Assembly (NCBI RefSeq): GCF_025917685.1
Contig: NZ_CP089518.1
Location: 4,155,001-4,219,000, forward strand
Origin: Bacillus cereus
GTDB taxonomy: Bacteria > Bacillota > Bacilli > Bacillales > Bacillaceae_G
Direction: 5' to 3'
DNA: 64,000 bases
The translations under genes and the position numbers were made by a program. Of the stretch, positions 39,205-49,274 are shown one piece after another (the first letter of the stretch is position 1; each line of letters starts with the position of its first letter). The notes under the pieces are model-generated. The model was given only the letters and a program-made list of their open reading frames with translations, was not told where the DNA came from and made no database searches.

Positions 39205-39645
39205 CTATTTACTTTCCACAATTAAGGTCACCGGACCATCATTGATTAAAGAAACGTCCATCATTGCTCCGAACTTCCCTGTTTCTACATGTAATCCTTG
39301 TTTACGAACCTCTTCGTTAAAGAAATCATATAAACGCTCTGCATAGTCAGGTTTCGCAGCATCCATAAAGTTTGGACGTCTCCCTTTACGGCAATCTCCG
39401 TATAATGTAAATTGCGAAATAGATAGAACTTGTCCTTCTACATCAAGTACAGAGTGGTTCATCTTTCCGCTCTCATCTTCAAAAATGCGTAGGTTTGCAA
39501 TTTTTTCTGCAATATAAGTTGCATCTTTTTCTGTATCTTCATGCGTAATGCCCACTAGTAATGTTAAGCCGAATGGAATTTGTCCTACAATCTCACCATC
39601 TACTGTGACAGACGCTTCCTTTGATCGTTGTAAAACAACTCTCAT
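39205..39645 (-). CDS. dtd: D-aminoacyl-tRNA deacylase
   Basis: Removes D-amino acids (and glycine from tRNA-Ala) wrongly attached to tRNA. The 146-residue protein has both signature motifs: [10 protein letters not shown] (SQxT-type active site) and the C-terminal [12 protein letters not shown] with the Gly-Pro pair. It follows rel by 17 bases, the usual rel-dtd pair in Firmicutes. Confidence 0.96.
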   Translation of the reverse strand: MRVVLQRSKEASVTVDGEIVGQIPFGLTLLVGITHEDTEKDATYIAEKIANLRIFEDESGKMNHSVLDVEGQVLSISQFTLYGDCRKGRRPNFMDAAKPDYAERLYDFFNEEVRKQGLHVETGKFGAMMDVSLINDGPVTLIVESK

Positions 39646-39662
39646 CTTTTCTACACTCCCTA

Positions 39663-41846
39663 TTAATGCATCATGCGTCGTACTGCATAAATTTCTGGAA
39701 CACGTTTAATGCGCTCTACTACTTTTTTCAAGTGCTGTAAGTTTCGAATAGAAATCGACATGTTAATCGTTGCCATCTTATTACGATCACTTCTACCAGA
39801 AACAGCTGAGATATACGTTTTCGTTTCTGTAACAGCTTGCAATACTTCATTCAATAAACCACGGCGATCATAGCCTGAAATTTCAATATCAACATTGTAT
39901 TCAATTTCTTTTTCAGGGCTACCTTCCCACTCTACTTCTAGTAAACGCTCTACAGCTTCTTCTGTATGCACATTGACACAATCACGACGATGAATCGATA
40001 CACCTCGGCCTTTCGTAATATACCCAACGATATCATCACCCGGAACTGGGTTACAGCATTTTGATAAACGAATTAGTAAATTATCAGCACCGCTTACCTT
40101 TACACCAGAATCCCATTTTCGAATTTTCATCGGTTTACGAACTTCTTTAACTTCAACGATGTCTTCTTCTTCACGTTGTTTACGGAACTTGTCCGTTAGT
40201 CGCGTAACAATTTGCGCCGCTGTAATTCCGTTATATCCAACTGCTGCAAACATATCTTCTTCATTTGCAAAGTTAAACTTCTCAGCAACACGTTTTAAAT
40301 TGTCAGGAGCTAACACTTCTTTCATCTCATACTCTAGACCACGTACTTCTTTTTCAACAAGTTCACGGCCTTTTTCAATATTTTCGTCTCTACGCTGTTT
40401 CTTAAAGAATTGACGTATTTTATTTTTCGCATGAGATGTTTGAGCAAGTTTCACCCAATCTTGGCTTGGGCCATACGAATGTTTCGATGTTAAAATTTCA
40501 ATGATGTCACCCGTTTTTAATTTATAATCAAGGGTTACCATTTTTCCATTTACTTTTGCACCAATTGTTTTATTCCCGATCTCTGAATGGACACGATAAG
40601 AAAAGTCAATTGGAACAGATCCAAGTGGTAATTCCATTACATCGCCTTTCGGTGTGAAGACGAATACCATGTCAGAGAATAAATCAATTTTTAATGACTC
40701 CATAAACTCTTCTGCATTAGAAGCTTCATTTTGCCATTCTAATATTTGACGGAACCACGTTAGTTTCTTCTCTAATGTACCTGTTGTTTCTGCTGTCTTT
40801 CCTTCTTTATACGCCCAATGTGCCGCGATACCGAATTCTGCAATTTCGTGCATTTCTTTCGTACGAATTTGCACTTCTAGCGGATCACCTTTCGGTCCAA
40901 TTACAGTCGTATGAAGAGATTGATATAAATTTGCTTTCGGCATTGCAATATAATCTTTAAAACGACCTGGCATTGGTTTCCAGCACGTATGAATAATTCC
41001 AAGCACCGCATAGCAATCTTTAATACTATTCACAACGACACGTACGGCTAGTAAATCGTAAATTTCATTGAATTGTTTATTTTGCAATGCCATTTTACGA
41101 TAAATACTGTAAATATGTTTTGGTCTTCCAGAAATCTCAGGTTGAATTGAAACCTCTTTTAATTTCTCGCGAATACCAGTCATTACTTCGTCTAAATATT
41201 CTTCACGCTCTGCACGTTTACGCTTCATTAAATTCACAATACGATAATATTGCTGCGGGTTTAAATAGCGAAGTGACGTATCCTCTAGCTCCCATTTAAT
41301 AGTACTAATTCCGAGTCTATGTGCTAAAGGTGCAAAGATTTCTAACGTTTCATTTGCAATGCGTCGCTGCTTCTCTTGAGGCAAATGTTTCAATGTACGC
41401 ATATTATGAAGACGATCAGCTAGTTTAATTAAAATAACTCGAATATCTTGAGCCATTGCGATAAACATTTTGCGATGGTTTTCTGCTTGTTGTTGCTCAT
41501 GAGATTTATATTTAATCTTTCCGAGCTTTGTAACACCATCGACAAGCATAGCGATTTCTTTATTAAATTCCCGTTCAATATCTTCTAATGTAATTTCTGT
41601 ATCTTCCACTACATCATGCAAGAAACCTGCCGATACTGTAGCCGGATCCATGTGTAAATCAACTAAAATACCTGCAACTTGAATTGGGTGAATAATATAT
41701 GGTTCACCCGATTTTCTATATTGTTCGCTATGCGCATCACGTGCATATTCATAGGCACGTGCCACTAGCTCAATATCTTCATCCGCTAAATATTGACTTG
41801 CTTTCTCGAGTACCTGTTCAGCTGTTAGTACTTGCTCATTTGCCAT
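39663..41846 (-). CDS. rel: Bifunctional (p)ppGpp synthetase/hydrolase Rel
   Basis: The long RelA/SpoT homologue (727 residues) that makes and degrades the stringent-response alarmone in response to uncharged tRNA. In order: HD hydrolase domain ([27 protein letters not shown]), synthetase domain ([30 protein letters not shown]), TGS domain ([25 protein letters not shown]), a zinc-finger/CC region with [13 protein letters not shown], and a C-terminal ACT domain. Both catalytic halves appear intact. It has its own promoter after the apt terminator. Confidence 0.97.
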   Translation of the reverse strand: MANEQVLTAEQVLEKASQYLADEDIELVARAYEYARDAHSEQYRKSGEPYIIHPIQVAGILVDLHMDPATVSAGFLHDVVEDTEITLEDIEREFNKEIAMLVDGVTKLGKIKYKSHEQQQAENHRKMFIAMAQDIRVILIKLADRLHNMRTLKHLPQEKQRRIANETLEIFAPLAHRLGISTIKWELEDTSLRYLNPQQYYRIVNLMKRKRAEREEYLDEVMTGIREKLKEVSIQPEISGRPKHIYSIYRKMALQNKQFNEIYDLLAVRVVVNSIKDCYAVLGIIHTCWKPMPGRFKDYIAMPKANLYQSLHTTVIGPKGDPLEVQIRTKEMHEIAEFGIAAHWAYKEGKTAETTGTLEKKLTWFRQILEWQNEASNAEEFMESLKIDLFSDMVFVFTPKGDVMELPLGSVPIDFSYRVHSEIGNKTIGAKVNGKMVTLDYKLKTGDIIEILTSKHSYGPSQDWVKLAQTSHAKNKIRQFFKKQRRDENIEKGRELVEKEVRGLEYEMKEVLAPDNLKRVAEKFNFANEEDMFAAVGYNGITAAQIVTRLTDKFRKQREEEDIVEVKEVRKPMKIRKWDSGVKVSGADNLLIRLSKCCNPVPGDDIVGYITKGRGVSIHRRDCVNVHTEEAVERLLEVEWEGSPEKEIEYNVDIEISGYDRRGLLNEVLQAVTETKTYISAVSGRSDRNKMATINMSISIRNLQHLKKVVERIKRVPEIYAVRRMMH

Positions 41847-41908
41847 CGAATCACCTTTTATTGAAAATTGACTTTATCTTTATTAAATAGAATAAATTAT
41901 ATTCTATC

Positions 41909-41937
41909 ATTATAACCCAATGATTGTGAATTGTGAA
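41909..41937 (-). promoter_or_regulatory. Promoter of rel-dtd
   Basis: Reverse strand TTCACA (41932-41937), 17 bases, TATAAT (41909-41914), about 60 bases before the rel start. Confidence 0.68.
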
Positions 41938-41987
41938 AAGGAAAAGATTTTACTGACATTTCACCATAATTTTTTGTTCAATTATAC

Positions 41988-42029
41988 AAAAGTACCCGAT
42001 CCTCTCCAAGAGATTCACGGGTACTTTTT
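41988..42029 (-). terminator. Terminator after apt
   Basis: AAAAGTACCCG and CGGGTACTTTTT form the stem around an 18-base loop, and T residues follow on the reverse strand. Confidence 0.85.
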
Positions 42030-42055
42030 ATCACCGTAGTTTTACTATATAGTGA

Positions 42056-42568
42056 TTAGTATTTTTCTAATACTAATACATCGTAACCATCTAACATTTT
42101 ACGACCATCTAAGTAAGTAAGCTCTACTAAGAATGCAATTCCTGCTACAACTCCGCCAAGTTCTTCAACTAGCTTAATTGTTGCTTCAATTGTTCCGCCT
42201 GTAGCTAATAGATCATCTGTAATTAATACGCGTTGACCCGGTTTAATTGCATCTTTATGGATTGTTAAAACATCTGTACCATATTCTTTGCCGTAGTCAA
42301 CTGTAATTACTTCACGTGGTAATTTTCCTAATTTACGAACTGGCGCAAATCCTACTTCTAATGCATAAGAAACTGGGCAACCGATAATAAAACCACGAGC
42401 TTCTGGTCCTACTACAACATCGATATCTCTTTCTTTTGCATACTCAACGATTGCATCTGTTGCTGCTTTGTATGCTTTACCGTCGTTCATTAAAGGTGTA
42501 ATGTCTTTAAACACAATACCTTCTTTCGGATAATCCGGTACAATTGCGATATGTTGCTTGAAATCCAT
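42056..42568 (-). CDS. apt: Adenine phosphoribosyltransferase
   Basis: Salvages adenine to AMP using PRPP. 170 residues, with the PRPP-binding motif [14 protein letters not shown], an early [19 protein letters not shown] and the hood region [15 protein letters not shown]. It follows recJ on the same strand by 65 bases without an obvious terminator, so the two are likely co-transcribed. Confidence 0.97.
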   Translation of the reverse strand: MDFKQHIAIVPDYPKEGIVFKDITPLMNDGKAYKAATDAIVEYAKERDIDVVVGPEARGFIIGCPVSYALEVGFAPVRKLGKLPREVITVDYGKEYGTDVLTIHKDAIKPGQRVLITDDLLATGGTIEATIKLVEELGGVVAGIAFLVELTYLDGRKMLDGYDVLVLEKY

Positions 42569-42633
42569 ATTTCTGAATCCTCCTCAGATATAAAAGGTTT
42601 GTAAATACAAATCCTTTACCCTAACTGTTCTAC

Positions 42634-44955
42634 TTATTTATGATTACGAATCGTTTCAAACCATGTATATAGTTGCTGATATGTGCTATAAACCAATTCT
42701 TTTTCTAATTGTAAGTGGTTCATTTTCTCACGATATGTGTTCGATTCAATTAAATCACGCTTTTGTTTTTGTTCGGCCATAAAAATGACACCGTCTTTTA
42801 TTGTAACAAATTCTAACTCAAAAAACACCTGTGTCATGAAATTTACTGTATCTTTCGACCAACCTTTATGACGACATAGTTGTTCCCCATATTGTCTTAA
42901 AGAAAATGGTGCTTTTTGGTTCAAGAAAGAGTAGTACCATTTAAAATGTTCCCTCGTTGGGACTGTACTAAATAAATGGTTATTCTCTTGATAAAATAAC
43001 GTATAAATTCGCGATGGGAATCCCATTTTAAATAGGTCACGTAATTCATCTGTTCCTTTCGGCAAATCAAGCAAAACGATGTATTGATCATCTAACTGTG
43101 TGACCTCTGATGCATGCACGAGATGTTCTTTATAGTCTTCTAAAGAAAACTTATTCAATACCTCTTCAGAAAAATACACCATTGTTATTTTTCCTTTCGG
43201 AAGTTCTGCTAAATTTGCTTCCACATTACGCATACTACGCCAATCAAATAATTGCCATGCCTCTACAGCAATATCTTGTACCATTAATTGTGGCTTCTTA
43301 AAATTATTCCATTCATTAATGGATGCCTCTCCTATTACAGAAACTTTCGCAACTGGAGAAATTTCTTTCGCATACGCACCAAATCCGAATCCAATTGTAT
43401 CCAGTATTGCCTGTCCGTCACGAAGTGCCATTTTCAAATGTGAACCATCTGATCCGATTGCACGAATACTTTCCAAATCAGCATCTTTTACCGCAATACG
43501 TGGTTTTGGATTTCCAACACCAAACGGCGCTAACTTTTGCATATCCTCAATTGCAGCAAGAGTTACATCCTCCACCTTACAAAAAGCATCAACTGCTGTA
43601 ATTGGAATAAAATCTTCCTCAGTTAAAATCACATCAGCTTGCTCATTTAACCTACGTCTTAATTCATCTACATCATTCATATGTAGCGTCATTCCGGCTG
43701 CCATCGGGTGTCCCCCGAAGTGTGGCAATAACTCTCTACAATCAGACAAGTTAGCAAATAAATCAAACCCTGCAATACTACGCGCTGAACCCTTTGCCGT
43801 TTCTTTTATAGGGTCAATGCTCAATACAATCGTTGGACGATAAAAACGTTCAACTAATTTAGAAGCAACAATCCCAATTACACCTGGATTCCAGCCTTCT
43901 TTTGCAAGCACTAACACTTTGTTTTCTTCTGGCGGGAAATTATTTTCCACTTCAGCGATAGCCTCTTCTGTAATTTGCTTTACAATATCTTTTCGAAGTT
44001 TGTTCAGCTCATCAATTTCTTCAGCAAGCTCTTTCGCTTCTTCTGGATCGTCTGATAATAATAAGTGAACAGCAGGTGTTGCATCTTCTAAACGTCCCAC
44101 CGCATTAATACGCGGTGCAATTGAGAAGCCAATACTTTCTTCTGTAATTTCACTTTGCGAAACGTTAGCAACTTTAAATAAAGCTTTCAAACCAATATTT
44201 CTTGTCATACGCATATGTTTAAGCCCGCGCTGTACTAACAATCTGTTTTCACCATGTAGCGATACTAAATCAGCTACTGTACCGATTACTGCGATTTCCA
44301 ATAAATGTTCTGGAACGCGCCCTAAAAGTGCATGTGCAACTTTAAACGCAACACCAACACCCGCTAAATAGTGAAACGGATAAACACCGCCTTCTAATTT
44401 CGGATGAATAATCGCAAGTGCTTCTGGTAATTCTGGCGGTGGCTCATGGTGATCTGTAATAATAAGATCTATTCCAAGGTCCTTCGCTACCTTCGCTTCA
44501 TGTACAGCTGCAATACCAGTATCTACGGTAATAATTAGCGAGAACCCAGCGCTATGCGCCCAACGAAACGCTTCTTCGTTTGGCCCATACCCTTCTGTAA
44601 AACGGTTTGGAATATAAAATTCTACCTCTGCACCTAATTCTTGAAGCGCAAGATATAAGACAGTCGTACTACTTACCCCGTCCGCATCGTAATCACCAAA
44701 TATTAATATTTGCTCTCCATTTTGAATCGCCTTATTTACACGTTCTACCGTTCTATCCATTCCTTCTAATAAAAATGGATCGTGAAATTCTTGATTTTCT
44801 GTATTTAAAAAATCTAAAATCTTATCTTCTGTATCTAATCCTCTACCGAGGAATAACGAAACAACAAGAGGTGATAATTGCAATTTACTTGCTAATTCAC
44901 TCACTCGCTCTTCACTATATTCTTTTTCTTTCCAACGCGTCTTCGGTTGTAACAC
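42634..44955 (-). CDS. recJ: Single-stranded-DNA-specific exonuclease RecJ
   Basis: A 5-prime to 3-prime exonuclease in recombination and repair. DHH-family motifs are visible: IFGDYDADGVSSTTVL, VDTGIAA, ITDHHEPP and the DHHA1 region with FGGHPMAAGMTL. An OB domain and a long C-terminal extension typical of Firmicutes follow. The frame is open to 45006, but GTG at 44955, seven bases after AAGGGG, is the best start (773 residues). Its promoter -10 box lies in the loop of an inverted repeat that also includes the Shine-Dalgarno. Confidence 0.94.
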   Translation of the reverse strand: MLQPKTRWKEKEYSEERVSELASKLQLSPLVVSLFLGRGLDTEDKILDFLNTENQEFHDPFLLEGMDRTVERVNKAIQNGEQILIFGDYDADGVSSTTVLYLALQELGAEVEFYIPNRFTEGYGPNEEAFRWAHSAGFSLIITVDTGIAAVHEAKVAKDLGIDLIITDHHEPPPELPEALAIIHPKLEGGVYPFHYLAGVGVAFKVAHALLGRVPEHLLEIAVIGTVADLVSLHGENRLLVQRGLKHMRMTRNIGLKALFKVANVSQSEITEESIGFSIAPRINAVGRLEDATPAVHLLLSDDPEEAKELAEEIDELNKLRKDIVKQITEEAIAEVENNFPPEENKVLVLAKEGWNPGVIGIVASKLVERFYRPTIVLSIDPIKETAKGSARSIAGFDLFANLSDCRELLPHFGGHPMAAGMTLHMNDVDELRRRLNEQADVILTEEDFIPITAVDAFCKVEDVTLAAIEDMQKLAPFGVGNPKPRIAVKDADLESIRAIGSDGSHLKMALRDGQAILDTIGFGFGAYAKEISPVAKVSVIGEASINEWNNFKKPQLMVQDIAVEAWQLFDWRSMRNVEANLAELPKGKITMVYFSEEVLNKFSLEDYKEHLVHASEVTQLDDQYIVLLDLPKGTDELRDLFKMGFPSRIYTLFYQENNHLFSTVPTREHFKWYYSFLNQKAPFSLRQYGEQLCRHKGWSKDTVNFMTQVFFELEFVTIKDGVIFMAEQKQKRDLIESNTYREKMNHLQLEKELVYSTYQQLYTWFETIRNHK

Positions 44956-44960
44956 GAAAT

Positions 44961-45006
44961 CACCCCTTAACCTATCCATTATACAAGACAGATTAAGGGG
45001 TGACAA
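44961..45006 (-). promoter_or_regulatory. recJ promoter embedded in a 10-bp inverted repeat
   Basis: Reverse strand TTGTCA (45001-45006), 17 bases, TATAAT (44978-44983). Arms CACCCCTTAA and TTAAGGGGTG (44993-45002 and 44961-44970) flank the -10 box; the second arm is the recJ ribosome-binding site. Confidence 0.75.
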
Positions 45007-45056
45007 TATGATGCAAGCTACGATGCAATATCCATATACTAAAATATTAATGCTAT

Positions 45057-45950
45057 TTAATTTGGAGAATACGGATTTATATGTACAAACACATTTTGTA
45101 CGTTATCTTGTTTCATAAGTGTTTCTTTCACATGCTTTCCGATGCTATGCCCTTCTTCTACAGTGATATATGGATCTACAGATACTTTAATATCAACGAT
45201 TACATAGTGACCATGTTCCCTCGCATATAAAGAACCTATTTTCTTCACACCTTCCACTTGAAGAACTGCTTCTCTAAACGGAATAACATCCTCCTCATGA
45301 AGCACATGATCAAGCGTTGCGTGAATCGCTTCCGCCCCAATACTCCACGCCATTTTCGCAACAAGAATTGAAACAAATAATCCTGCAATCGGATCGGCAT
45401 ATACAAGCCAATCTAAACCTAATTTACCACCGATGATAGCTGCACAAATGCCGATTAAAGCTGCAATTGAGGAAAACACATCCGAACGGTGCTCATATGC
45501 ATTTGCAATAATTGCATCACTATTTATCCTTTTCCCTAATCGGAATTTATATTGAAACATTCCTTCTTTCACGACAATAGAAAAAATGACAGCAAAAATC
45601 GTAATTCCCTTCGGCGGTTCTAATTCTTGTGAAAAAGCTTTTATAGACGAAATCGCTATCTCTAGTCCAACAATAAATAATAATACCGCTACAATAATCG
45701 CTGAAATCGATTCCGCTTTACCATGACCGTACGGATGATCTTCATCAGGCGGCTGCTTCGCTGCTCGCAATCCAAAAAGTACAGCTAGCGAACCGATTAC
45801 ATCTGATCCAGAATGCACTGCATCCGCCAATAGTGCCTTACTGTTTCCAATATAACCAATTACCGCTTTTATAATCGCTAATATAATATTACCAACGATA
45901 CCGACAATAGCACCAAACTCAGCCTGTTTAAAACGTTCATCTTTTTCCAT
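45057..45950 (-). CDS. Cation diffusion facilitator family transporter
   Basis: A metal/proton antiporter of the CDF family (297 residues): six membrane segments, metal-site residues in LLADAVHSGSDVIGSL (segment 2) and HRSDVFSSIAAL (segment 5), and a C-terminal cytoplasmic ferredoxin-like domain (VEGVKKIGSLYAREHGHYVIVDIKV). The metal (zinc, iron, manganese or another) cannot be read off. A bcr1 repeat lies upstream and recJ downstream on the same strand. Confidence 0.9.
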   Translation of the reverse strand: MEKDERFKQAEFGAIVGIVGNIILAIIKAVIGYIGNSKALLADAVHSGSDVIGSLAVLFGLRAAKQPPDEDHPYGHGKAESISAIIVAVLLFIVGLEIAISSIKAFSQELEPPKGITIFAVIFSIVVKEGMFQYKFRLGKRINSDAIIANAYEHRSDVFSSIAALIGICAAIIGGKLGLDWLVYADPIAGLFVSILVAKMAWSIGAEAIHATLDHVLHEEDVIPFREAVLQVEGVKKIGSLYAREHGHYVIVDIKVSVDPYITVEEGHSIGKHVKETLMKQDNVQNVFVHINPYSPN

Positions 45951-45982
45951 AATTAAAATCCCTTCTTTTCTTAACCTATCTT

Positions 45983-46140
45983 TTTATCCCGCTATTTGTG
46001 GGCAGTAAGCCCCCCACCTCAAAATCCGGCAAATAAGAGGAAGTTAGGTGGGAGTCGGGCTGCCCGTAAAAGCCCGATTGGTGGGGCTAATAATAAGTGG
46101 GGATGAATAAAACCCCCCACTTATTAAAGTGTCACTTTAT
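45983..46140 (+). repeat. bcr1-like repeat, copy C (full length)
   Basis: 158 bases starting TTTATCCCGCTATTTGTGGG and ending CACTTTAT; both ends carry TTTAT, the target duplication I recall for bcr1. Inner arms CCCCCCACCT/AGGTGGGAG and the terminal pair AATAAGTGGGG/CCCCCACTTATT form hairpins. It is located between the secDF terminator and the cation-efflux gene. Confidence 0.82.
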
Positions 46141-46217
46141 TTTAACAAAAACAGCGATAACCTTACCGCTTTCTTCCACTTTCTTCTTTCAAAAGTTGCT
46201 ACCTTATTGTATCCACA

Positions 46218-46258
46218 AACGAAAAAAGAGATGCCTCATAAAGAGACATCATCTTTTT
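46218..46258 (-). terminator. Terminator after secDF
   Basis: Reverse strand GATGTCTC, 5-base loop, GAGGCATC, then TCTTTTTT. Confidence 0.7.
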
Positions 46259-48522
46259 TATACTTGCGGTTCAGATTCTACTTTCTCAACCTTCTTCTTG
46301 TTTTTCCCCTTTTTCAAACGACGGTTTTCAAGTAGTAACCAAATTTGAGAGGCAACGAAAACAGAAGAATACGTACCTACGATTAATCCAACAAGTAACG
46401 CAAACGAGAAATTACGAAGTGACTCACTACCGAAGATAAGTAACGCAATTACCGGGAATAACACTGTTAATACTGTGTTAATCGAACGACCAAGCGTTTG
46501 ACGAATACTTGCATTTACGATTTCTTCTAGGTCTTTTATATCACGAACTCGTTTTTTCTGTTTGTATAATTCACGGTTTCTATCAAAGGTAACAATTGAG
46601 TCATTAATAGAATAACCGATGATTGTTAATACCGCAGCGATAAACGTTAAGTCTACTTCTATCTGGAAAAGACTAAACATAACAACCATAACGAATGCAT
46701 CATGTAGTAATGCAAGTACTGCAGATAATGCATACGTAAATCGGAATCGAATACTTACGTATAAGATAATAACTACCGAAGCAATTAATACTGCGATAAA
46801 TGCATTTCGTGCGATTTCTTTACCGATTGTTGGTGAAACTGTACTTACGTTTGGCTCTGTACCATATTTATCATGGAAGAATGTTTTTGCTTTCGCAATT
46901 TCATCTTTTGATAAAACTCCTAATGTACGAACGGCGAAACCTTTATTGTCGTCCCCAGTCGGTACAATATCTTCTTCCTTCACATCAATTTTCAATTCTT
47001 CCAAATCTTTATGAACATCTGACACAGTAAGTGCTTGTTTAGATTGCAAGTCGATACGTGTACCACTTGCAAAGTCAATCCCAAGATTCAGTTTGAAAAT
47101 TGGTAGTATAATTGCACCTGCAATTACAACTACCATCGAGAAGATAAGGAATTTATGACCGATATTTACGAAATTAATACGATCAAATCTTGTCGGTGGA
47201 TGTACTACACCTTTTGTTAATGGAATAATATCCTTTTCCTTAACACCAAAGTAAGATGGTTTTTTATCGAAGTAACGGCTCTTTACAAGTAAACCTAGTA
47301 AGAAACGAGTACCGAATACGTTCGTAATGAAACCGACTAAAATACTAACAATTAAACTTGTTGCGAATCCTTTTACAGAGCTATTACCATAAACGAATAA
47401 TACACCAGCTGCTGCAAGTGTTGTAATGTTCGCATCTAAAATTGTTGCTAATGAACGATGGTTACCAGCACGAAATGCTGACATCATGGACTTACCAATT
47501 TTCAGCTCTTCTTTCAGTCTCTCGTACGTAATAATATTCGCATCAACTGCGATACCTACCCCGAGCACTAACGCTGCAATACCTGGCAACGTAAGAACCG
47601 CATGCATCCAGTTAAAGACAAGCAATGTAACGAAAATGTATAAGCCTAGCATAATAACCGCTACAAGTCCTGGTAAACGGTAGAATACAAGCATAAATAA
47701 GAAAATAAGAGCGATACCAATCGCACTAGCGAAAATCGTTTGCTCTAATGCTTGTTGACCAAATTTCGCTCCAACAGATGTTGAATACATTTCTTTTAAA
47801 TCAACAGGAAGTGCACCTGCATTTAATAAAGATGAAAGTTCTTTCGCACTTTCCACTGTAAAGTTTCCACCTACGATAGATACTTGAGCTTGGTTAAATA
47901 CTTGGTTTACTGTTGCTGCTGATAAAAACTTCGGATTCGGTTTTGCAGACTCTGCTTTATACGAATCTTTTCCTTCTTCAAAATCAAGCCAAATTACCAT
48001 TAAATTCGTTGGTGGTGGCATTTTTGAAATTTTTTCAGTTACTTCACGGAATTTGTCAGCGCTTTTTAGTGTAAGACCTACGCTTGCACGGCCTTGCTCA
48101 TCAAATGTTTGCTTTGCTCCGCCGCCTTTTAAATCCGCTCCGTCCATAAGAAGGTTGTCATTCACATCACGGAATGTTAATTTTGCTTGTGTTGATAACA
48201 TGTCACGTGCTTTTTGCTGATCTTGTACACCAGCAAGCTGTACGCGAATTCGATCTTCTCCTTCGATTTGAATGTTCGGCTCACTTACACCGAGTGCATT
48301 GACACGATTTTCAAGAGCACCTACTGTACTGACAAGTGCATCACGATCGATTTTATCACCTTTTTTGGCTGGTTTTACTTCATACAGAATTTCAAAACCA
48401 CCGCGAAGGTCTAGTCCTAGACTAATTCCTTTTGCTATGTCTTTTCCTGCCGCACCAATCACTCCACCAATTAATAAAACGATGAGGAAAAAGGCGGCAA
48501 TTCTTGTACCACGCTTTGCCAT
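46258..48522 (-). CDS. secDF: Protein translocase subunit SecDF (fused)
   Basis: A proton-driven accessory of the Sec translocon. SecD (about residues 1-430) and SecF (450-754) are fused, as in B. subtilis, each with six membrane segments. SecD marks are LGLDLRGGFEILYEV and the AVDANIITYERLKEE loop; SecF marks are LGIDFASGTRIDL and GYSINDSIVTFDRNRE, with the transmembrane Asp residues of the proton path. The ORF extends to 48573, but the ATG at 48522 follows AGAGGG at proper spacing. A leader of about 235 bases precedes it. Confidence 0.96.
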   Translation of the reverse strand: MAKRGTRIAAFFLIVLLIGGVIGAAGKDIAKGISLGLDLRGGFEILYEVKPAKKGDKIDRDALVSTVGALENRVNALGVSEPNIQIEGEDRIRVQLAGVQDQQKARDMLSTQAKLTFRDVNDNLLMDGADLKGGGAKQTFDEQGRASVGLTLKSADKFREVTEKISKMPPPTNLMVIWLDFEEGKDSYKAESAKPNPKFLSAATVNQVFNQAQVSIVGGNFTVESAKELSSLLNAGALPVDLKEMYSTSVGAKFGQQALEQTIFASAIGIALIFLFMLVFYRLPGLVAVIMLGLYIFVTLLVFNWMHAVLTLPGIAALVLGVGIAVDANIITYERLKEELKIGKSMMSAFRAGNHRSLATILDANITTLAAAGVLFVYGNSSVKGFATSLIVSILVGFITNVFGTRFLLGLLVKSRYFDKKPSYFGVKEKDIIPLTKGVVHPPTRFDRINFVNIGHKFLIFSMVVVIAGAIILPIFKLNLGIDFASGTRIDLQSKQALTVSDVHKDLEELKIDVKEEDIVPTGDDNKGFAVRTLGVLSKDEIAKAKTFFHDKYGTEPNVSTVSPTIGKEIARNAFIAVLIASVVIILYVSIRFRFTYALSAVLALLHDAFVMVVMFSLFQIEVDLTFIAAVLTIIGYSINDSIVTFDRNRELYKQKKRVRDIKDLEEIVNASIRQTLGRSINTVLTVLFPVIALLIFGSESLRNFSFALLVGLIVGTYSSVFVASQIWLLLENRRLKKGKNKKKVEKVESEPQV

Positions 48523-48691
48523 ATGTACCCTCTTTCTGCTACTAACACTTTCAATAAATCTCTTACGATTCATTTTTACACGTGTGCATACGCCTAGTTA
48601 GTAGACTTCCTTTCTATAAAATACATGTATTTCCGCTAGTTCATCACTAGCTGTGTCGGTAAGCTTGTCACCATACCTACACTTTCATTAT

Positions 48692-48736
48692 TTATTTTTC
48701 CTCTTCACTACCTCCTTTATATATAATCTTAGACAT
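48692..48736 (-). CDS. Possible 14-codon leader peptide upstream of secDF
   Basis: Downstream of the secDF promoter, ATG at 48736, eight bases after AGAGG, opens MSKIIYKGGSEEEK and a stop. Its codons AAA GGA GGT form an internal Shine-Dalgarno-like sequence. It may be a translated leader ORF that influences secDF, or a chance ORF; at 14 residues it is too short to reach the end of the ribosome tunnel. Confidence 0.3.
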   Translation of the reverse strand: MSKIIYKGGSEEEK

Positions 48737-48764
48737 AATTCTTTCCTCTTTATCAATACCTATC

Positions 48765-48793
48765 ATTATACTGCAAAAGGAAGAACAAACCAA
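48765..48793 (-). promoter_or_regulatory. Promoter of secDF
   Basis: Reverse strand TTGGTT (48788-48793), 17 bases, TATAAT (48765-48770), just after the comN stop. The start point would be near 48758. Confidence 0.7.
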
Positions 48794-48803
48794 TTACAGT
48801 CAG

Positions 48804-49088
48804 TTATTTATTTTCATATTCATCAAATGACCAAAGTGGCGCTTGATATGCTTCAACAGTTAAATAAGTCATATATTCATTAGTACTTACTCTTAATACA
48901 TCATTTACTAATTCATATAACCTAACATCACTGTCTATCTTCTTCCACTTTTTCACCTTGAGAAACTTCCAAATATCATTATCTGTCACTCGGTCATAAC
49001 CAAACATGTGAAACTCTTCTACTTTACTTTCTAAAACGACTTGTAACTGTCCGCGGTATGATTCTACCAAAGCCTCTTTATCCAACAT
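48804..49088 (-). CDS. comN: Post-transcriptional regulator ComN
   Basis: A 94-residue soluble protein of the ComN family (YrzD), which in B. subtilis controls comE mRNA post-transcriptionally and lies between secDF and spoVB, as here. Visible are the helical LDKEALVESYRGQLQVVLESKVEEFHMFGY, the acidic DNDIWKFLKVKKWKK and a conserved C-terminus. The ATG at 49097 overlaps the AAGGAG signal, so the ATG at 49088 is taken. Confidence 0.85.
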   Translation of the reverse strand: MLDKEALVESYRGQLQVVLESKVEEFHMFGYDRVTDNDIWKFLKVKKWKKIDSDVRLYELVNDVLRVSTNEYMTYLTVEAYQAPLWSFDEYENK

Positions 49089-49274
49089 ATATAACATCTC
49101 CTTCTTATTTCAGCACGAAAAGTCGCTTTTACTCCCGCTCTAATGGACAGCAATAACTACTTCCAAGAGTACCATTCATACTTTACTCTCTTAAATGCTT
49201 GTCATTCTTGTCTCATACGTGCATATAAATTATTGTAAATCATTCCATTGATTTTGAGAAGGTAGGAGAAGAGT

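Noticed and set aside
49177..49221. Sigma-E-type boxes before spoVB (CATACTTT, CATACGTG)
   Set aside because: Neither has a convincing -35 at the proper distance.
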